From the NCBI GenBank assembly GCA_035556715.1, contig DATMER010000142.1, forward strand, positions 37,716-101,715: a DNA stretch of 64,000 nucleotides, in the 5' to 3' direction. Below are positions 39,085 to 48,854 of this stretch, one piece after another (positions within the stretch are counted from its first letter, which is position 1; each line of letters opens with the position of its first letter). The DNA is from DATMER01 sp035556715 (lineage in GTDB: Bacteria > Acidobacteriota > Thermoanaerobaculia > Multivoradales > UBA5704). The notes under the pieces are model-generated. The model was not told the origin of the DNA. It worked only from the letters and a program-made list of their open reading frames with translations, and did not search any database. Position numbers and translations under genes: made by a program.

Positions 39085-41931
39085 ATGCGCGTCCTCAGGC
39101 TTCGACACAGCCTCACCGCCGGCGGGGGCAGCCTCGTGGCCGTGGACTATGACCCGGGCCAGGGCGCGAGCGGGTACACCTCCCAGGTGCCGCTGCTGTT
39201 TGATCTGGGCGAGCGCGACCGCAGCCGCCTGCGCTTCTACCTGGAGAACTTCCTCACCTGCCCCAATCCTGCGGCGCTCAAGCCGGCGGCCGACCTCCGG
39301 GCCGACCTCCGCCATTGGGGGGAGGAGCTGTTCCAGCAGGTCTTCAAGAACGACCGCAAGGCCCTCTTCCACTACCAGGAGGCGACGCGCGACCTCCACA
39401 GCCTGCGCATCGAGGTCCTGGCGGATCATCCCCAGGCGTGGACCGTCCCCTGGGAGCTCCTCTACGACCCGAATCTCGGCTGGCTGGCGCCGCAGGCCCG
39501 CAGCTTCGTCCGGAGGCTGGCCGTGCTGGAGGAGAGGGAGACCTGGATCCCCCAGCCGGGAGAGCCGCTGCGCGTCCTCTACGTCGTCGGCCGCCCGGCC
39601 GGGAGCCTGGAGATCCCGTTCCACTCCGTGGCCCGCTCCGTCCTGCAGATCGCGGCCGACCTGGGGGACCGCCTGCGGATCGACTTCCTCCGGCCCCCCA
39701 CCTTCGAGCGGCTGGCCAAAGTGATGAGCGAGGCCGCGGAGGCCGGCCGGCCGTACCACGTCCTCCACTTCGACGGCCACGGCGTGTTCACCGAGAGCCC
39801 GCAGGACTTCGCCGGCGAGCTGGACCCCGGCTTCGTCCAGGAGGGGGACCGTCTGGTGCGCCGGCCCTGGACCCGGCGGCGGGGCGGCGCCCGCGGCTAC
39901 CTGATCTTCGAGGACCTGGAGGGGGGAGAGTCCCGGCGGCTCGTGGACGGCGTCCAGATCGGCAACCTGGTGGCGCGCACGCACACATCCCTGGTGGTCC
40001 TCCACGCCTGCCAGTCGGCCACGGCGCGGGTCGAGGCCCTGGAGCGGATGGCGGCCGACCCCACCGGCCCCGGACGTTGCCCGGCCTCCCCGGTGGGCGA
40101 GGCACCCGACGATCACGATCAGGACCTCGCCTACCAGTCCCTCACCGCCGAGATCATGCGTTCCGTCCCCCGGGCCGTCGTTGCCCTGCCCTGGACGCTG
40201 CCGCCGTTCACCGCCACCCGCGTGCTGAGCGGGCTCTACGGCCGGATCGCCGAGGGGCTCCCGGTCGGCGAGTCGGTCACCGCTATTCGCGCGGAGCTCC
40301 TGAACGGGGTGAGGCGGGAGTCGGTCCTCGGCTCGGTCGAGATGGACGACTGGCTCGTGCCGCTGGTCCATGAGTCGGTGCCGCTGCCGATCTGCGACCC
40401 GGGCCATGGCCGGCGGGGGAGGTCCCAGGTCTTTCAGGAGGAGCCCCCCCCGGGCACGGAGCTCCCACCTGCGCCCGCCTGGGGCTTCGTGGACCGGCCC
40501 GAGGTCCTGTTCACCCTGGACCGCGCTTTCGACGTGCACGGCACGGTCCTCCTCCACGCCTTCGCCGGAGCGGGCAAGACCTCGCTGGCGCGCGAGTTCG
40601 CTCATTGGTACCGGCAGTCGGGCGGCGTGGGAGGAGCGGAGGAGCCGGGAGTCCTCCTCTGGTCGAGCTTCGACACCTACGACCCGGCCGCGCCGTTCGA
40701 GGCCTTCGAGACCGGCTTCGCGGGCCGGCTGTTGCGCGAGGGCGTCTGGGCCGCGGCCGGCCGCGAGGAGAGGCGGACGATCCTCCTGAACGTGCTGCGC
40801 GAGGAGCCAGCCTTCTGGGTGTGGGACAACGTGGAGCTGGTCGGAGGATTTCCGCCCGAGCCGCTGTGGTCCCAGGAGGAGAGGACTTTCCTGGCGGACC
40901 TCCTGCGCGACCTGTCGGAGACCCGCTGCAAGGTCCTCCTGGTGGGCCGCCGCGCGGAGGAGGAGTGGCTGGGCGACCTTCCCTGGCGGATCACACTGCC
41001 GCCGATGCCCATGGAAGAGCGCGGCGAGCTGACGATCCGGATCGCGGCTCAGCACGGTCTCGCTCCGCGCGAGCTGATGAGCTTCGCACCGCTGCTCAGG
41101 CTCTCCGAGGGGAACCCGCTCACGCTGGCGTTCCTCCTGGGCGAAGCGCTGAGCGAGGGTCTGCGGAAGCGCGAGGAGGTGAACGCCTTCGTCGCGGATC
41201 TGCGGCTGGAAACGAAGGACGGCGAGCCCTCGGTGGCGCTCCTGAGCTCCCTCCGCTACGGCTACGAGAGCGCTTTCGAGGGGAAAGACCGCGAGCGGCT
41301 CGCGCTGCTCCATCTGTTCCGCGGCTGTGTGGACCTGAACGTCCTCTGCTGGATGGGCCATCCCGAAGCACCCTGGTGCCTCGCGCCGGTCCGGGACCTG
41401 GGCCGGGAGACCTGGACGGCGCTGCTCGACCGCGCGGCGGAGGCAGGCCTGCTGGCCTCCAGAGGAGGGGACAGCTATGGCGTCCATCCGGCGTTGCCGT
41501 TTTTCTTCCGCGGCCTGTTCGAACGTTTCTGGAACGGCGAGGAGCTGGCCGCAGCCCGGGCCTTCACGGAGTCGGTGGCGGGGCTCGGCAGCTACTACCG
41601 CCGGAAGTACCAGGTCGGCAATCGCGACGCGCGCGACGCGCGGGAGCTGCGGGACGTGATCGCGGGCCTCCTGGCGCAGGAGGCGAATCTGCTCCAAGCC
41701 CGCGCCCTGGCCCGCCGCCACGGCTGGTGGAGCGCGGTCGTTCACGCCATGGAAGGGCTGGAGACCCTCTACCGCCACACCGGCCGGGACGAGGAGTGGA
41801 AGCGCCTCCTGCGCGAAACCGTCCCCGAGTTCGTGGACCCCGTGACCGAAGAGCCCCTCCCCGGCCGCGAGGAGTTCCGGGAGGTCATGAACGTCTACGT
41901 GACCCTGCTGACGGGAAAAGAGCGGGACTGA
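39085..41931 (+). CDS. CHAT protease fused to STAND-type ATPase
   Basis: 948 residues. The CHAT caspase-like domain (about 150-410) has the catalytic dyad His232 (HFDGHG) and Cys309 (LHACQSA). A P-loop ATPase follows: Walker A with Lys498 (AFAGAGKTS), hydrophobic Walker B-like FWVWDNVELV, LLVGRRAEEEW and GNPLTLAFL, as in NB-ARC/STAND switches. The remaining ~250 residues are helical and may sense a ligand or partner. CHAT-STAND proteins act as regulated proteases in defence and signalling; no substrate gene is obvious beside it. Confidence 0.88.
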   Translation: MRVLRLRHSLTAGGGSLVAVDYDPGQGASGYTSQVPLLFDLGERDRSRLRFYLENFLTCPNPAALKPAADLRADLRHWGEELFQQVFKNDRKALFHYQEATRDLHSLRIEVLADHPQAWTVPWELLYDPNLGWLAPQARSFVRRLAVLEERETWIPQPGEPLRVLYVVGRPAGSLEIPFHSVARSVLQIAADLGDRLRIDFLRPPTFERLAKVMSEAAEAGRPYHVLHFDGHGVFTESPQDFAGELDPGFVQEGDRLVRRPWTRRRGGARGYLIFEDLEGGESRRLVDGVQIGNLVARTHTSLVVLHACQSATARVEALERMAADPTGPGRCPASPVGEAPDDHDQDLAYQSLTAEIMRSVPRAVVALPWTLPPFTATRVLSGLYGRIAEGLPVGESVTAIRAELLNGVRRESVLGSVEMDDWLVPLVHESVPLPICDPGHGRRGRSQVFQEEPPPGTELPPAPAWGFVDRPEVLFTLDRAFDVHGTVLLHAFAGAGKTSLAREFAHWYRQSGGVGGAEEPGVLLWSSFDTYDPAAPFEAFETGFAGRLLREGVWAAAGREERRTILLNVLREEPAFWVWDNVELVGGFPPEPLWSQEERTFLADLLRDLSETRCKVLLVGRRAEEEWLGDLPWRITLPPMPMEERGELTIRIAAQHGLAPRELMSFAPLLRLSEGNPLTLAFLLGEALSEGLRKREEVNAFVADLRLETKDGEPSVALLSSLRYGYESAFEGKDRERLALLHLFRGCVDLNVLCWMGHPEAPWCLAPVRDLGRETWTALLDRAAEAGLLASRGGDSYGVHPALPFFFRGLFERFWNGEELAAARAFTESVAGLGSYYRRKYQVGNRDARDARELRDVIAGLLAQEANLLQARALARRHGWWSAVVHAMEGLETLYRHTGRDEEWKRLLRETVPEFVDPVTEEPLPGREEFREVMNVYVTLLTGKERD

Positions 41932-41934
41932 GAG

Positions 41935-42672
41935 TCAGCCCATCCCCCTCCACATCTGATACCCGATCCACATCAGCCCGGCGTCGCCCAGGGCATGGCT
42001 GAGCCAGGGGCCGGCGAGGTGGCCCGTGCGGTGGTAGAGCCAGGCCCAGAGGAGGCCGGCGGCGGTGACCACCAGGGAGATTGCGAAGGTCAGGGCTCCG
42101 AAGCTCCCCAGAAAGTGGCCAACCACCAGGACGTGGTGCGAGGTAAAGGCCAGGGCCGACACCACCGCTGCCGTGGCGAAGGAGAGACGGCGGCTCAGGT
42201 GTCCGAAGACAAACCAGCGCCAGTAGTACTCCTCCAGGAAGGAGTGGATCACGGAGTAGAAGACGGCGAGGAGGAGGAACTTCGCCCCTGAGTCGATCCC
42301 GAAGGAGGCCACCTTCGCCGCCACCGCGGCCGGGGCGCGCTCGAAGGCCGGGCTTGCGGCGAGGATCGGACGCCAGGCCAGGAGGAGGATGGCGATGAAG
42401 GCGAGGCCGGTGAGGAGACTGAAGAGAAGACCCCTCACACCGACCTTCGGTCGGCCCATCCTGCTGCGCAGGAGAGGGGGCCGGACCCCCTCCGTCGCCC
42501 AAAACCAGACTGCCGGGAAGGCGAACTGGATGACCTTGGTCACGGCGTAGGCGTACATCGCCCAGCCCGTACCGGAGAGCTGGATGAAGTAGAGCCAGGT
42601 GGCAAAGGTCGGGAACAGGCAAGCGAAGGCCAGGGCACCGAGAGCGCGGGAAGAATGATGGTCGGCTGGCAC
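41935..42672 (-). CDS. CPBP-family intramembrane metalloprotease
   Basis: 245 residues, about eight membrane segments, starting at GTG. Conserved motifs: EEYYWRW (E-E-x3-R), FTSHHVLV (F-x3-H) and LSHALGDAG (H-x3-D), the metal site of CAAX/Abi-type proteases. Bacterial members process peptides or serve in immunity to bacteriocins. It converges with the CHAT gene with a three-base gap. Confidence 0.88.
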   Translation of the reverse strand: MPADHHSSRALGALAFACLFPTFATWLYFIQLSGTGWAMYAYAVTKVIQFAFPAVWFWATEGVRPPLLRSRMGRPKVGVRGLLFSLLTGLAFIAILLLAWRPILAASPAFERAPAAVAAKVASFGIDSGAKFLLLAVFYSVIHSFLEEYYWRWFVFGHLSRRLSFATAAVVSALAFTSHHVLVVGHFLGSFGALTFAISLVVTAAGLLWAWLYHRTGHLAGPWLSHALGDAGLMWIGYQMWRGMG

Positions 42673-42730
42673 GGGCCGGGATCATATCCTGCGGTTTGAG
42701 AATGACGGATAATGGTCAGACGAGGTACCG

Positions 42731-43312
42731 GTGCCTAATCGCGAGAGTGAATTCGAGGAAGTTCTCAGAAGCCCTGAGGGTGCCGACGAGCTGTTTCGGC
42801 GGTTTTACCGGCCGATTGTTGCCTTTTTTGTGCGCCGCGGCTTTTCCGACGAGGAAGGCCGGGACCTCGCCCAGGAAACGTTTTTTCGGGTCTTCAAGCA
42901 TATTGAGGGATATCGGGGAGAGTCCAGCGTCGAGACATGGATATTCCAAATAGCCAGCAACCTCTACAAAAATACCCTCCGGAGCCAGATCACCTACAAG
43001 CGTGATGCGGCTGAGGTGCCTCTTTCCCTTCCTGACGACGCGGAGGTTGCCTCATTAGGTCAAGGAGAAAGAAGCGATCCCCTTGGTTCACTCCTTACAG
43101 GCGAGCGCGCTCGGCTTCTGCGCGAGGCACTCAACGAGTTGCCGCCGCAGATGCGGAGATGCGTGATCCTCCGCGTCGAGCACGATCTAAAATACCGGGA
43201 GATCGCGCAGCTCATGGGCGTTTCGATCGAGACCGTCAAGGCCCATCTCTACCAGGCCAGGCAGGTCCTGAGGGACAAGCTGGCGGATCTCTTCACGGAC
43301 GAGGAGTCTTGA
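42731..43312 (+). CDS. ECF sigma-70 factor
   Basis: 193 residues from GTG with GAGG six bases upstream. Region 2 runs from ADELFRRFYRPIVAFFVRRG to WIFQIASNLYKNTLRSQ and region 4 from LNELPPQMRRCVILRVEHD to MGVSIETVKAHLYQARQVL. It heads a same-strand set with the next three genes. The paired promoter-like motifs at 44126-44218 are candidate targets. Confidence 0.93.
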   Translation: MPNRESEFEEVLRSPEGADELFRRFYRPIVAFFVRRGFSDEEGRDLAQETFFRVFKHIEGYRGESSVETWIFQIASNLYKNTLRSQITYKRDAAEVPLSLPDDAEVASLGQGERSDPLGSLLTGERARLLREALNELPPQMRRCVILRVEHDLKYREIAQLMGVSIETVKAHLYQARQVLRDKLADLFTDEES

Positions 43313-43319
43313 GGCCCTG

Positions 43320-44129
43320 ATGAAGATCGAGCTCTGGGCTGTCGACGCCGCGGGCGGAAGGGCGATCATCCGCCAGGGGGACCGCTGGTTCCTCGTTTCG
43401 AAGGACCAGGACTGGCAGCTCGTTGCTGCCGGGGGCCGGGCACGAGCCTTCGCCTGGTTCCTTTCGCCGGCCATGGTGCTGGTCCGCCAACCCTGCTCCC
43501 GCTTCGCCGAAGCCCTCCTGGAAGCGCGAAGGGTGTGCGCGGCTGGCGGCGCCCCGCCGGGGGTGGTGAGGCGGTTCATGGGACGGATCGCCAAGCCCCT
43601 CGGCGGCTCGGCCGCAGAGTCCTGGGAAGAGCAGTTCCCGGCGATCATCCACTACTACTCCGATCGTCTGGACAAGTTCTTCAGGCTCCGGGGATGCTCG
43701 GCGCGGTTGTCGTTCGACCTGTCGCTCAAGGCCTTTCTGCGGCTCTTCGCTGAAGGGCCCCAGGACACGGAGGAGCGCCTGTCCCACCTGCTGCGCGAGA
43801 TCGCCTCGGACCTCTGCCCGTTCGAGCGCCGGACCCCGGAGGCCCCCGATCAGAGCCCCTCCGCAACCCGGCCATTGAACGAGGTGGAGGTCGCCGGGCT
43901 CACCCGGCTCCTGCTGCGGCTCGAGCTCCGGCTCCTGCGCTGTCTATACTTCTGGGCGGCGCTGAGGAAGAGCCACGAGGACACGGCGACTCTGATGCGG
44001 CTTTCGGTGAACGACGTCCAGGTGCGGCTGGTCCAGATTGCGGCCGGGATTGGATGCATGATCGATGACCTCAGGTCGCCGGAGATGGTCGAGGCCTGCA
44101 CCCGGGCCCTCAAGGGCAAGCGCCGCTAA
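43320..44129 (+). CDS. Hypothetical helix-rich protein of the sigma cluster
   Basis: 269 residues, seven bases after the sigma stop. An N-terminal beta portion (KIELWAVDAAGGRAIIRQGD) is followed by helices. The C-terminal ~70 residues (LRLLRCLYFWAALRKSHEDT, then MRLSVNDVQVRLVQIA) look like a degenerate sigma-region-4 helix-turn-helix. Conservation of the order sigma/this gene/zinc-finger protein elsewhere cannot be judged here. The first ECF-type promoter copy overlaps its stop codon. Confidence 0.65.
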   Translation: MKIELWAVDAAGGRAIIRQGDRWFLVSKDQDWQLVAAGGRARAFAWFLSPAMVLVRQPCSRFAEALLEARRVCAAGGAPPGVVRRFMGRIAKPLGGSAAESWEEQFPAIIHYYSDRLDKFFRLRGCSARLSFDLSLKAFLRLFAEGPQDTEERLSHLLREIASDLCPFERRTPEAPDQSPSATRPLNEVEVAGLTRLLLRLELRLLRCLYFWAALRKSHEDTATLMRLSVNDVQVRLVQIAAGIGCMIDDLRSPEMVEACTRALKGKRR

Positions 44130-44157
44130 ACAAAATGCCCCCGTTCCGTGTCTTACT
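44126..44157 (+). promoter_or_regulatory. ECF-type promoter motif, copy 1
   Basis: CTAAAC (44126-44131) and GTGTCTTACT (44148-44157) recur 62 bases later with nearly the same spacing. The AAAC/GTC pair separated by 17-18 bases fits ECF sigma promoters. It overlaps the end of the upstream gene. Confidence 0.55.
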
Positions 44158-44187
44158 CTGACGATGGGAACCGCCCCTCCCCGCCGG

Positions 44188-44218
44188 CTAAACAATTTCG
44201 CCCCGAAGGTGTCTTACT
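44188..44218 (+). promoter_or_regulatory. ECF-type promoter motif, copy 2
   Basis: CTAAAC (44188-44193) and GTGTCTTACT (44209-44218), the second copy; the zinc-finger gene starts 66 bases downstream. Two tandem copies suggest dual start sites or graded control by the nearby sigma factor. Confidence 0.55.
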
Positions 44219-44283
44219 AGTCGAGCAGTCCCGCCCCCAGGCTCGACAGATTTCTGAGAGCGGACAGACGACAGGAGGACGGT

Positions 44284-44616
44284 ATGAGCCTGAAGACGGA
44301 GAACCTCATTTCCGGCACGGCGCAGAGCAGCCCGGACGATGCCGGGGAGCACCCTTCCATCGACATCCTCGGCGACTACCATCGAGGCCGGCTGACCGAG
44401 GCGGACGAGGACCGGATCCAGGAGCATTTCATCTCCTGCGCCGGTTGCCGCGAAACCATGCTGGATCTCGCCGATTTCCTGGACGGCGTCTCCGAGCCGA
44501 GCCGCTGGAGCAGCGAGGACCTCGTCCGCCAGTGGCGGAAGGTGCACACGGCTCTCAAGGAGAAGAGCACTCCTTCCGGGCGTGCTGCGGAAGCCCTCGC
44601 CGGCCGGCACGGCTGA
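44284..44616 (+). CDS. Zinc-finger anti-sigma-like protein
   Basis: 110 residues, soluble. GDYHRGRLTEADEDRIQEHF then ISCAGCRE gives the H-x3-C-x2-C zinc site of ZAS-type anti-sigma factors, here near residues 48-55, with a helical C-terminus. ACAGGAGGA lies five bases before ATG. It probably binds the sigma factor encoded 1 kb upstream. Unlike membrane ZAS proteins it has no transmembrane segment. Confidence 0.8.
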   Translation: MSLKTENLISGTAQSSPDDAGEHPSIDILGDYHRGRLTEADEDRIQEHFISCAGCRETMLDLADFLDGVSEPSRWSSEDLVRQWRKVHTALKEKSTPSGRAAEALAGRHG

Positions 44617-44654
44617 CCGGAACGGTGCACGGTTCCGGAAAGTCGTAAGATCCG

Positions 44655-47600
44655 GTGCCCATGCCTGTCGCCGGCACCGGTTCCGAAGCCCTCCTCCCGA
44701 AGCGGATCATCCTGGCGAGCCCGCGCAGGCCACTCTTGGACGAGCAGGGGTTCGTCCTGCCTCTGCGCGCTGACGAAGCCTTGGACGTCCTGGATCTCCT
44801 GCAGCATCGCGCGGCTCTCGTCGTCGCTCCGCCCTGGACGGGGAAAACCTTCATCGCGGAGAAGCTTCATTCGGCCCTCAAGAGCCATCCAGGCCTGCCG
44901 CCAGGCTTCGGAGGGCTCTGCGCCAGAACCTGCTTCGAAACCCTCAGCCGCGAGTCGCCTGTGAAGCCGGTCTGGTGGGACGCCTGGGCGGCGGGAGCCC
45001 GGCGGGCCTGCTGGATCGTGGACGCGATCGACGAGGACGAACGGAGCGGGGACCGGCGGATCGACGAGATCCTTGGCCTGATTGAGGATCTGCCGGAGGA
45101 AGCCCGTTTCCGGCTGCACGTTCTCTTTTTCTGCCGTGAGAGCGAGGTGCCGCCGGCCTTCCTGGAGCGGGCCGGGGGGCTCTTCGGCGACTGGAGCCCG
45201 TCCCACCCGGGGGGCCTCCGCCGGCTCCGCCTGGCCGGGCTCGACCGCGAGTCGGCGCGGGCGCTCGTCGGGGACGAGGCCTTTGAGCGCATCTGCCGGG
45301 TCATCGAAGCGAACCGGCTGAAGGAGCTCGCCGCACTGCCCATCGTTCTGGAGCACCTCAAGGACAGCCCCTCCGTCGAGCCGGTCGACCGCCTGGAGGT
45401 CTGGCGGGGAGTCCTCAAGGACCTCCTGTGGCAGCGCCCCGGCCGAGCGCAGCCCACCCCCTCCGGCATCGAGATGGAGGATCGCTTCGAGGTCGTCCAG
45501 TGGCTGGCGGCTGCCCTGACCTTCAGCAGCCTGCGGGAGCTCCGGGTCTCCGACCTGGAGGATTTGATCCCGCGCGAAATCCCGGGCGGGGAGTTCCGGC
45601 TCCTGCGGGAAGCTGCCAGGGAGGCCCTGCGGACTTCGGTGTTCGAGCCCTCCGGCCGGGGCTTCCGGTTCGCTCAGGATCACGTACGGGAATGGTTTGC
45701 GGCTTTGGCCTTGCGGGAGATGCCGCTCCTCCGCGCGCGCCCTCTCCTGACCGGCGAGAGCGGAAGGCCGAACCCGGCACACGCGGGTGTCCTGGATCTC
45801 CTGGCCAGGATCGCGGCCGATGCCCGGCTGCGGAGCTGGATCGATCAGGCCCACGGAGGGATCGTGCCCCCTTCCGGTTCCCTGCCATGGACACTGGACG
45901 AGGCGGTCGTCGCGCTCGACCGGCTCCAGGGTCTGGCCCGCTCCTCCCCATGGGGCCTCGCCCTGTGGGACGAGGAGCGCCTCCGCCAGATTGGAGCTCC
46001 CGGCCTGGGCTCGGAGATCGCACGCCGGCTGGAGGAGCCGCTCTCTCCGGGCGAGCAGGAGCTGCTCCTCCAGGTGGCCCTTGTAATCGGCGCGTCCAGG
46101 ATAGTCCAGCCGGCCGTCCGCATCGTCCGGGATCGTTCGGCGAGCCAGGGAGTGCGGGCTTTGGCCGCGAACCTCCTCGCCAGGCTGGGAAGTGCCGGCG
46201 ACCTGGCGCCGCTGGAGCCCTGGGTCCGCTCGCCGGACGAGGACGACGAGGGGGCTGACAGCGCGTTCCCGGTCCTAGCTGGCGCCTTCCTTCGCAAGCG
46301 CCTCTGGGATTTCGACACGGCGGTGGGATTTGCGCTCTCCCGCAAGATGGGCGACGACTGGCTGGAGTACCACCTCGCCGAGGGGTTGAGCGCCGATCAG
46401 GCGTGGCGGGTGGTCTTGCTCGCCTCCGACCGCGGGGCCGACCTCCCGGCTGCCTACTTGGTGCGGCGGGCTGTCGATCTGATCCGGAAGCAAGGACCGG
46501 ACGCCCGGAGAAGGCTCTTCCATGAGGGGCTCGCAAGTGGCATGGGAGCCTGGCGGCTGAATGCGTTTCTGCAGGAGGACGATGCGGAATGGCTCCTGGA
46601 GCTTGTCCGCGCCCGGGGCGGAGAGCCCAAGTGGCTCCTGGAGACCCTATACCTTCTCGCCAGCCGGGAGGGTGTCAGCCAGGATGTCCAGCTCCGCATA
46701 CGCGAGGCTCTGGAGGTGTGGGGCTCGCTCCGGCACCTCGACGAAGAGCGCGAGATCTGGAGGCAGGAGGAGACGCCGCCCTCACCGATTGGAGCGGAAG
46801 AGGCTGTAGACGCCCCGGACTACGAATCGTGGCCCGCCCCTGCGCTGGAGCAGCTCGTCTCCCAATCCACCTCCATGGGTCGGGAAGAAGACCCCGGCTT
46901 CCTGCTCGACGCCATCCCCACCTTGCTTCTCCGGCGGAACGGTGAAGGCGATGCCGAGGCCCTGGAGCGGCTGGCTGCAAAACATCCAAGCGTCCAAGCT
47001 TGGCTCGATCAGGCGCGCGCCCAGCAAGGGGCCGAGGGGGTGCTGGCCGGCGTGGCCGGGCGTGGCCGGATCGCCTGGCCCGTCCGGCGAGGTGCCGGTC
47101 GCCGAGGTCGTGCGTCTGCTCCAGGACAGCCGCTACCGTCTGCTCCGAACCCCCGACGACCTCCAAGCGGTGGTCCTCGAGGAGCTGGAGCGGATCGCGG
47201 CGGATGTCTCAAACCATCTGGCCATGCTCTACCGTCCGCGGGACAAGTCCGGACATCTCCATGAGGACGCCCTGCAGGCATACCTCCACTGCCGTCTGAG
47301 CGACCGGCTGAGTTCGGGCATCCTGGAGCCGCACCCGCGCATCGTCTTCCTCGACCGCGAGCCCCTCGCAGCTAGCAACATGCGAAACGACCTCAAGATC
47401 CAGACGGCTTCGCTCGACGGCAAACCGCTGACCCTGATCATCGAGGTCAAGTGGTCGGACAACGCCGAGGTGTCGACCAGCCTCGTCGAACAGCTCGGCA
47501 AGGGATACCTGCTGGAGAACCGCCTGACCCACGGGATCTATCTCGTGGGCTGGTGCGGCCGGGGGGCTTCAGGCCTGGAGTCGCTAGGAACCGCCCTGGA

Positions 47601-47706
47601 GGAGCAGGCCCGACTCTACCGACAGGAGCAGCCGAAGATCTCGATCGTACCCGTCGTCCTGGATCTGACCTGGATGCCTAGCACAGGAACATCGGCAGTC
47701 CCATGA
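44655..47706 (+). pseudogene. P-loop NTPase with C-terminal nuclease-like domain, frameshifted
   Basis: A GTG-initiated frame encodes ~800 residues: Walker A APPWTGKTF with Lys64, Walker B WIVDAIDEDE at Asp123, and a long helical array from ~380. In GGG at 47058-47060 the frame shifts. Removing one G restores a 9-bp tandem repeat (CGTGGCCGG) and joins to the downstream frame ending at 47706. That part contains VVRLLQDSRYRLLRTPDD and a PD-(D/E)xK-like core (NDLKIQTASLDGK, then LIIEVKW with E at 47443-47445). The full product would be about 1016 residues. It could be a sequencing error, a phase-variable repeat or a true mutation. NACHT/STAND ATPase plus nuclease suggests phage defence. Confidence 0.75.
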
Positions 47707-48841
47707 CCCCGATGATGTTCGCGCGGTATTGCTCTTTGTCGTAGAAGCGCTCGACGTTGACCCTCTTGAGACCGGCTCCGACCGTCTCGATCGGCTCGGT
47801 CGTGTAGCGGCCTCCGTGGATCGCCGCCAGACGGCCGGACTTGTCCGCGAGGATCAGGTCCGCGGCCAAGTTCGCGAAGTTGCTCGCCACCAAGCGGTCC
47901 AGAGAGTCGGGCGGACCCGAGCGCATGAGATAACCGAGGCGCTGGTAGATCACCCGGTCGCCCGTGGTCTTCTGCAGCTCCTCGCGCAGGAAACGGCCGA
48001 CTCCCCCGAGCTCCCGGTTGCCCACCGCGTCGGCTTCGCCCGACTCGAACGGCTGGCCTCCCGACGGGAAGGCCCCTTCCGAGATCGCGGCCACGGCGTA
48101 GTTGCTCGGGTTGTCCTTCTTGTCCCGCGCCAGCATCTCCACCACCGCGCCGGGATCGAAGGGCACCTCCGCGATCAGGGCCCGGTCCGTGCCGGCCAGG
48201 TAGGAAGAGACCAGGCAGGTCTCCCCCGAGTTGCGGCCGAAGAGCTCCACCACCAGATAGCGCTCGTGCGAGCCGGCCGCGGTCCGGAGGTCGTTGATGA
48301 AGTTCACCGAGCGGGTCACCGCCGTGGAGAAGCCGATGCAGTAGTCGGTGCCGTAGACGTCGTTGTCCATGGTCTTCGGCAGGCCGATCACCTTGACACC
48401 CTCCTCGTGGAGCCGGCGGGCGAAGGACAGCGTGCCGTCCCCGCCGATGGCCACCAGGGTGTCCAGCTTGAGGAAGTCGAGGGTTTCGAGAGCGGCGGCG
48501 GTGAGGTCCACCTTGCCATCGGGTCCGGGGGGCGGAGCCGAGCCGCGCAGGTGCTCCGGGATTGCGTCGGGCTTGGTGATCGCCGGGTTGATCCGCGAGG
48601 TGTGGAGGATCGTGCCTCCGCTGCGGTCGATCGTGCGCGTGTTCTCGCGGGTCAGGGGGAGCATCCAGCCCGCGTTGTCCGCGTCGCGGAAGGGGACGAT
48701 GTGGAGCAGGGCGGCCCAGCCGCGGCGCAGCCCCACCACCTCGTAGCCTGCCTCGCGCATGCGCCAGACGAACATCTTGATCGCCGCGTTGAGACCGGGG
48801 ACGTCGCCGCCGCCGGTCAGGATGCCCACACGCCGCGACAT
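47678..48841 (-). CDS. pfkA: Phosphofructokinase (ATP- or PPi-dependent)
   Basis: 387 residues. GILTGGGDVPGLNAAIK at the N-terminus, GGDGT at 133-137, catalytic PKTMDND at 155-161, and RNSGE. The Gly in GGDGT is typical of ATP enzymes, the Lys in PKT of PPi and mixed-group enzymes; the phosphate donor cannot be decided by reading. It converts fructose-6-phosphate to the 1,6-bisphosphate. It heads toward the nuclease gene and overlaps it by 29 bases, and belongs with the two GAPDH genes upstream. Confidence 0.92.
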   Translation of the reverse strand: MSRRVGILTGGGDVPGLNAAIKMFVWRMREAGYEVVGLRRGWAALLHIVPFRDADNAGWMLPLTRENTRTIDRSGGTILHTSRINPAITKPDAIPEHLRGSAPPPGPDGKVDLTAAALETLDFLKLDTLVAIGGDGTLSFARRLHEEGVKVIGLPKTMDNDVYGTDYCIGFSTAVTRSVNFINDLRTAAGSHERYLVVELFGRNSGETCLVSSYLAGTDRALIAEVPFDPGAVVEMLARDKKDNPSNYAVAAISEGAFPSGGQPFESGEADAVGNRELGGVGRFLREELQKTTGDRVIYQRLGYLMRSGPPDSLDRLVASNFANLAADLILADKSGRLAAIHGGRYTTEPIETVGAGLKRVNVERFYDKEQYRANIIGVMGLPMFLC

Positions 48842-48854
48842 GAGCTTCCTGCTG

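Noticed and set aside
38608..41778. 1056-codon open frame antisense to the CHAT gene
   Set aside because: High G+C removes stops on the opposite strand; the plus strand encodes a protein with intact catalytic motifs, while the antisense product is Arg/Gly/Leu-rich without motifs.
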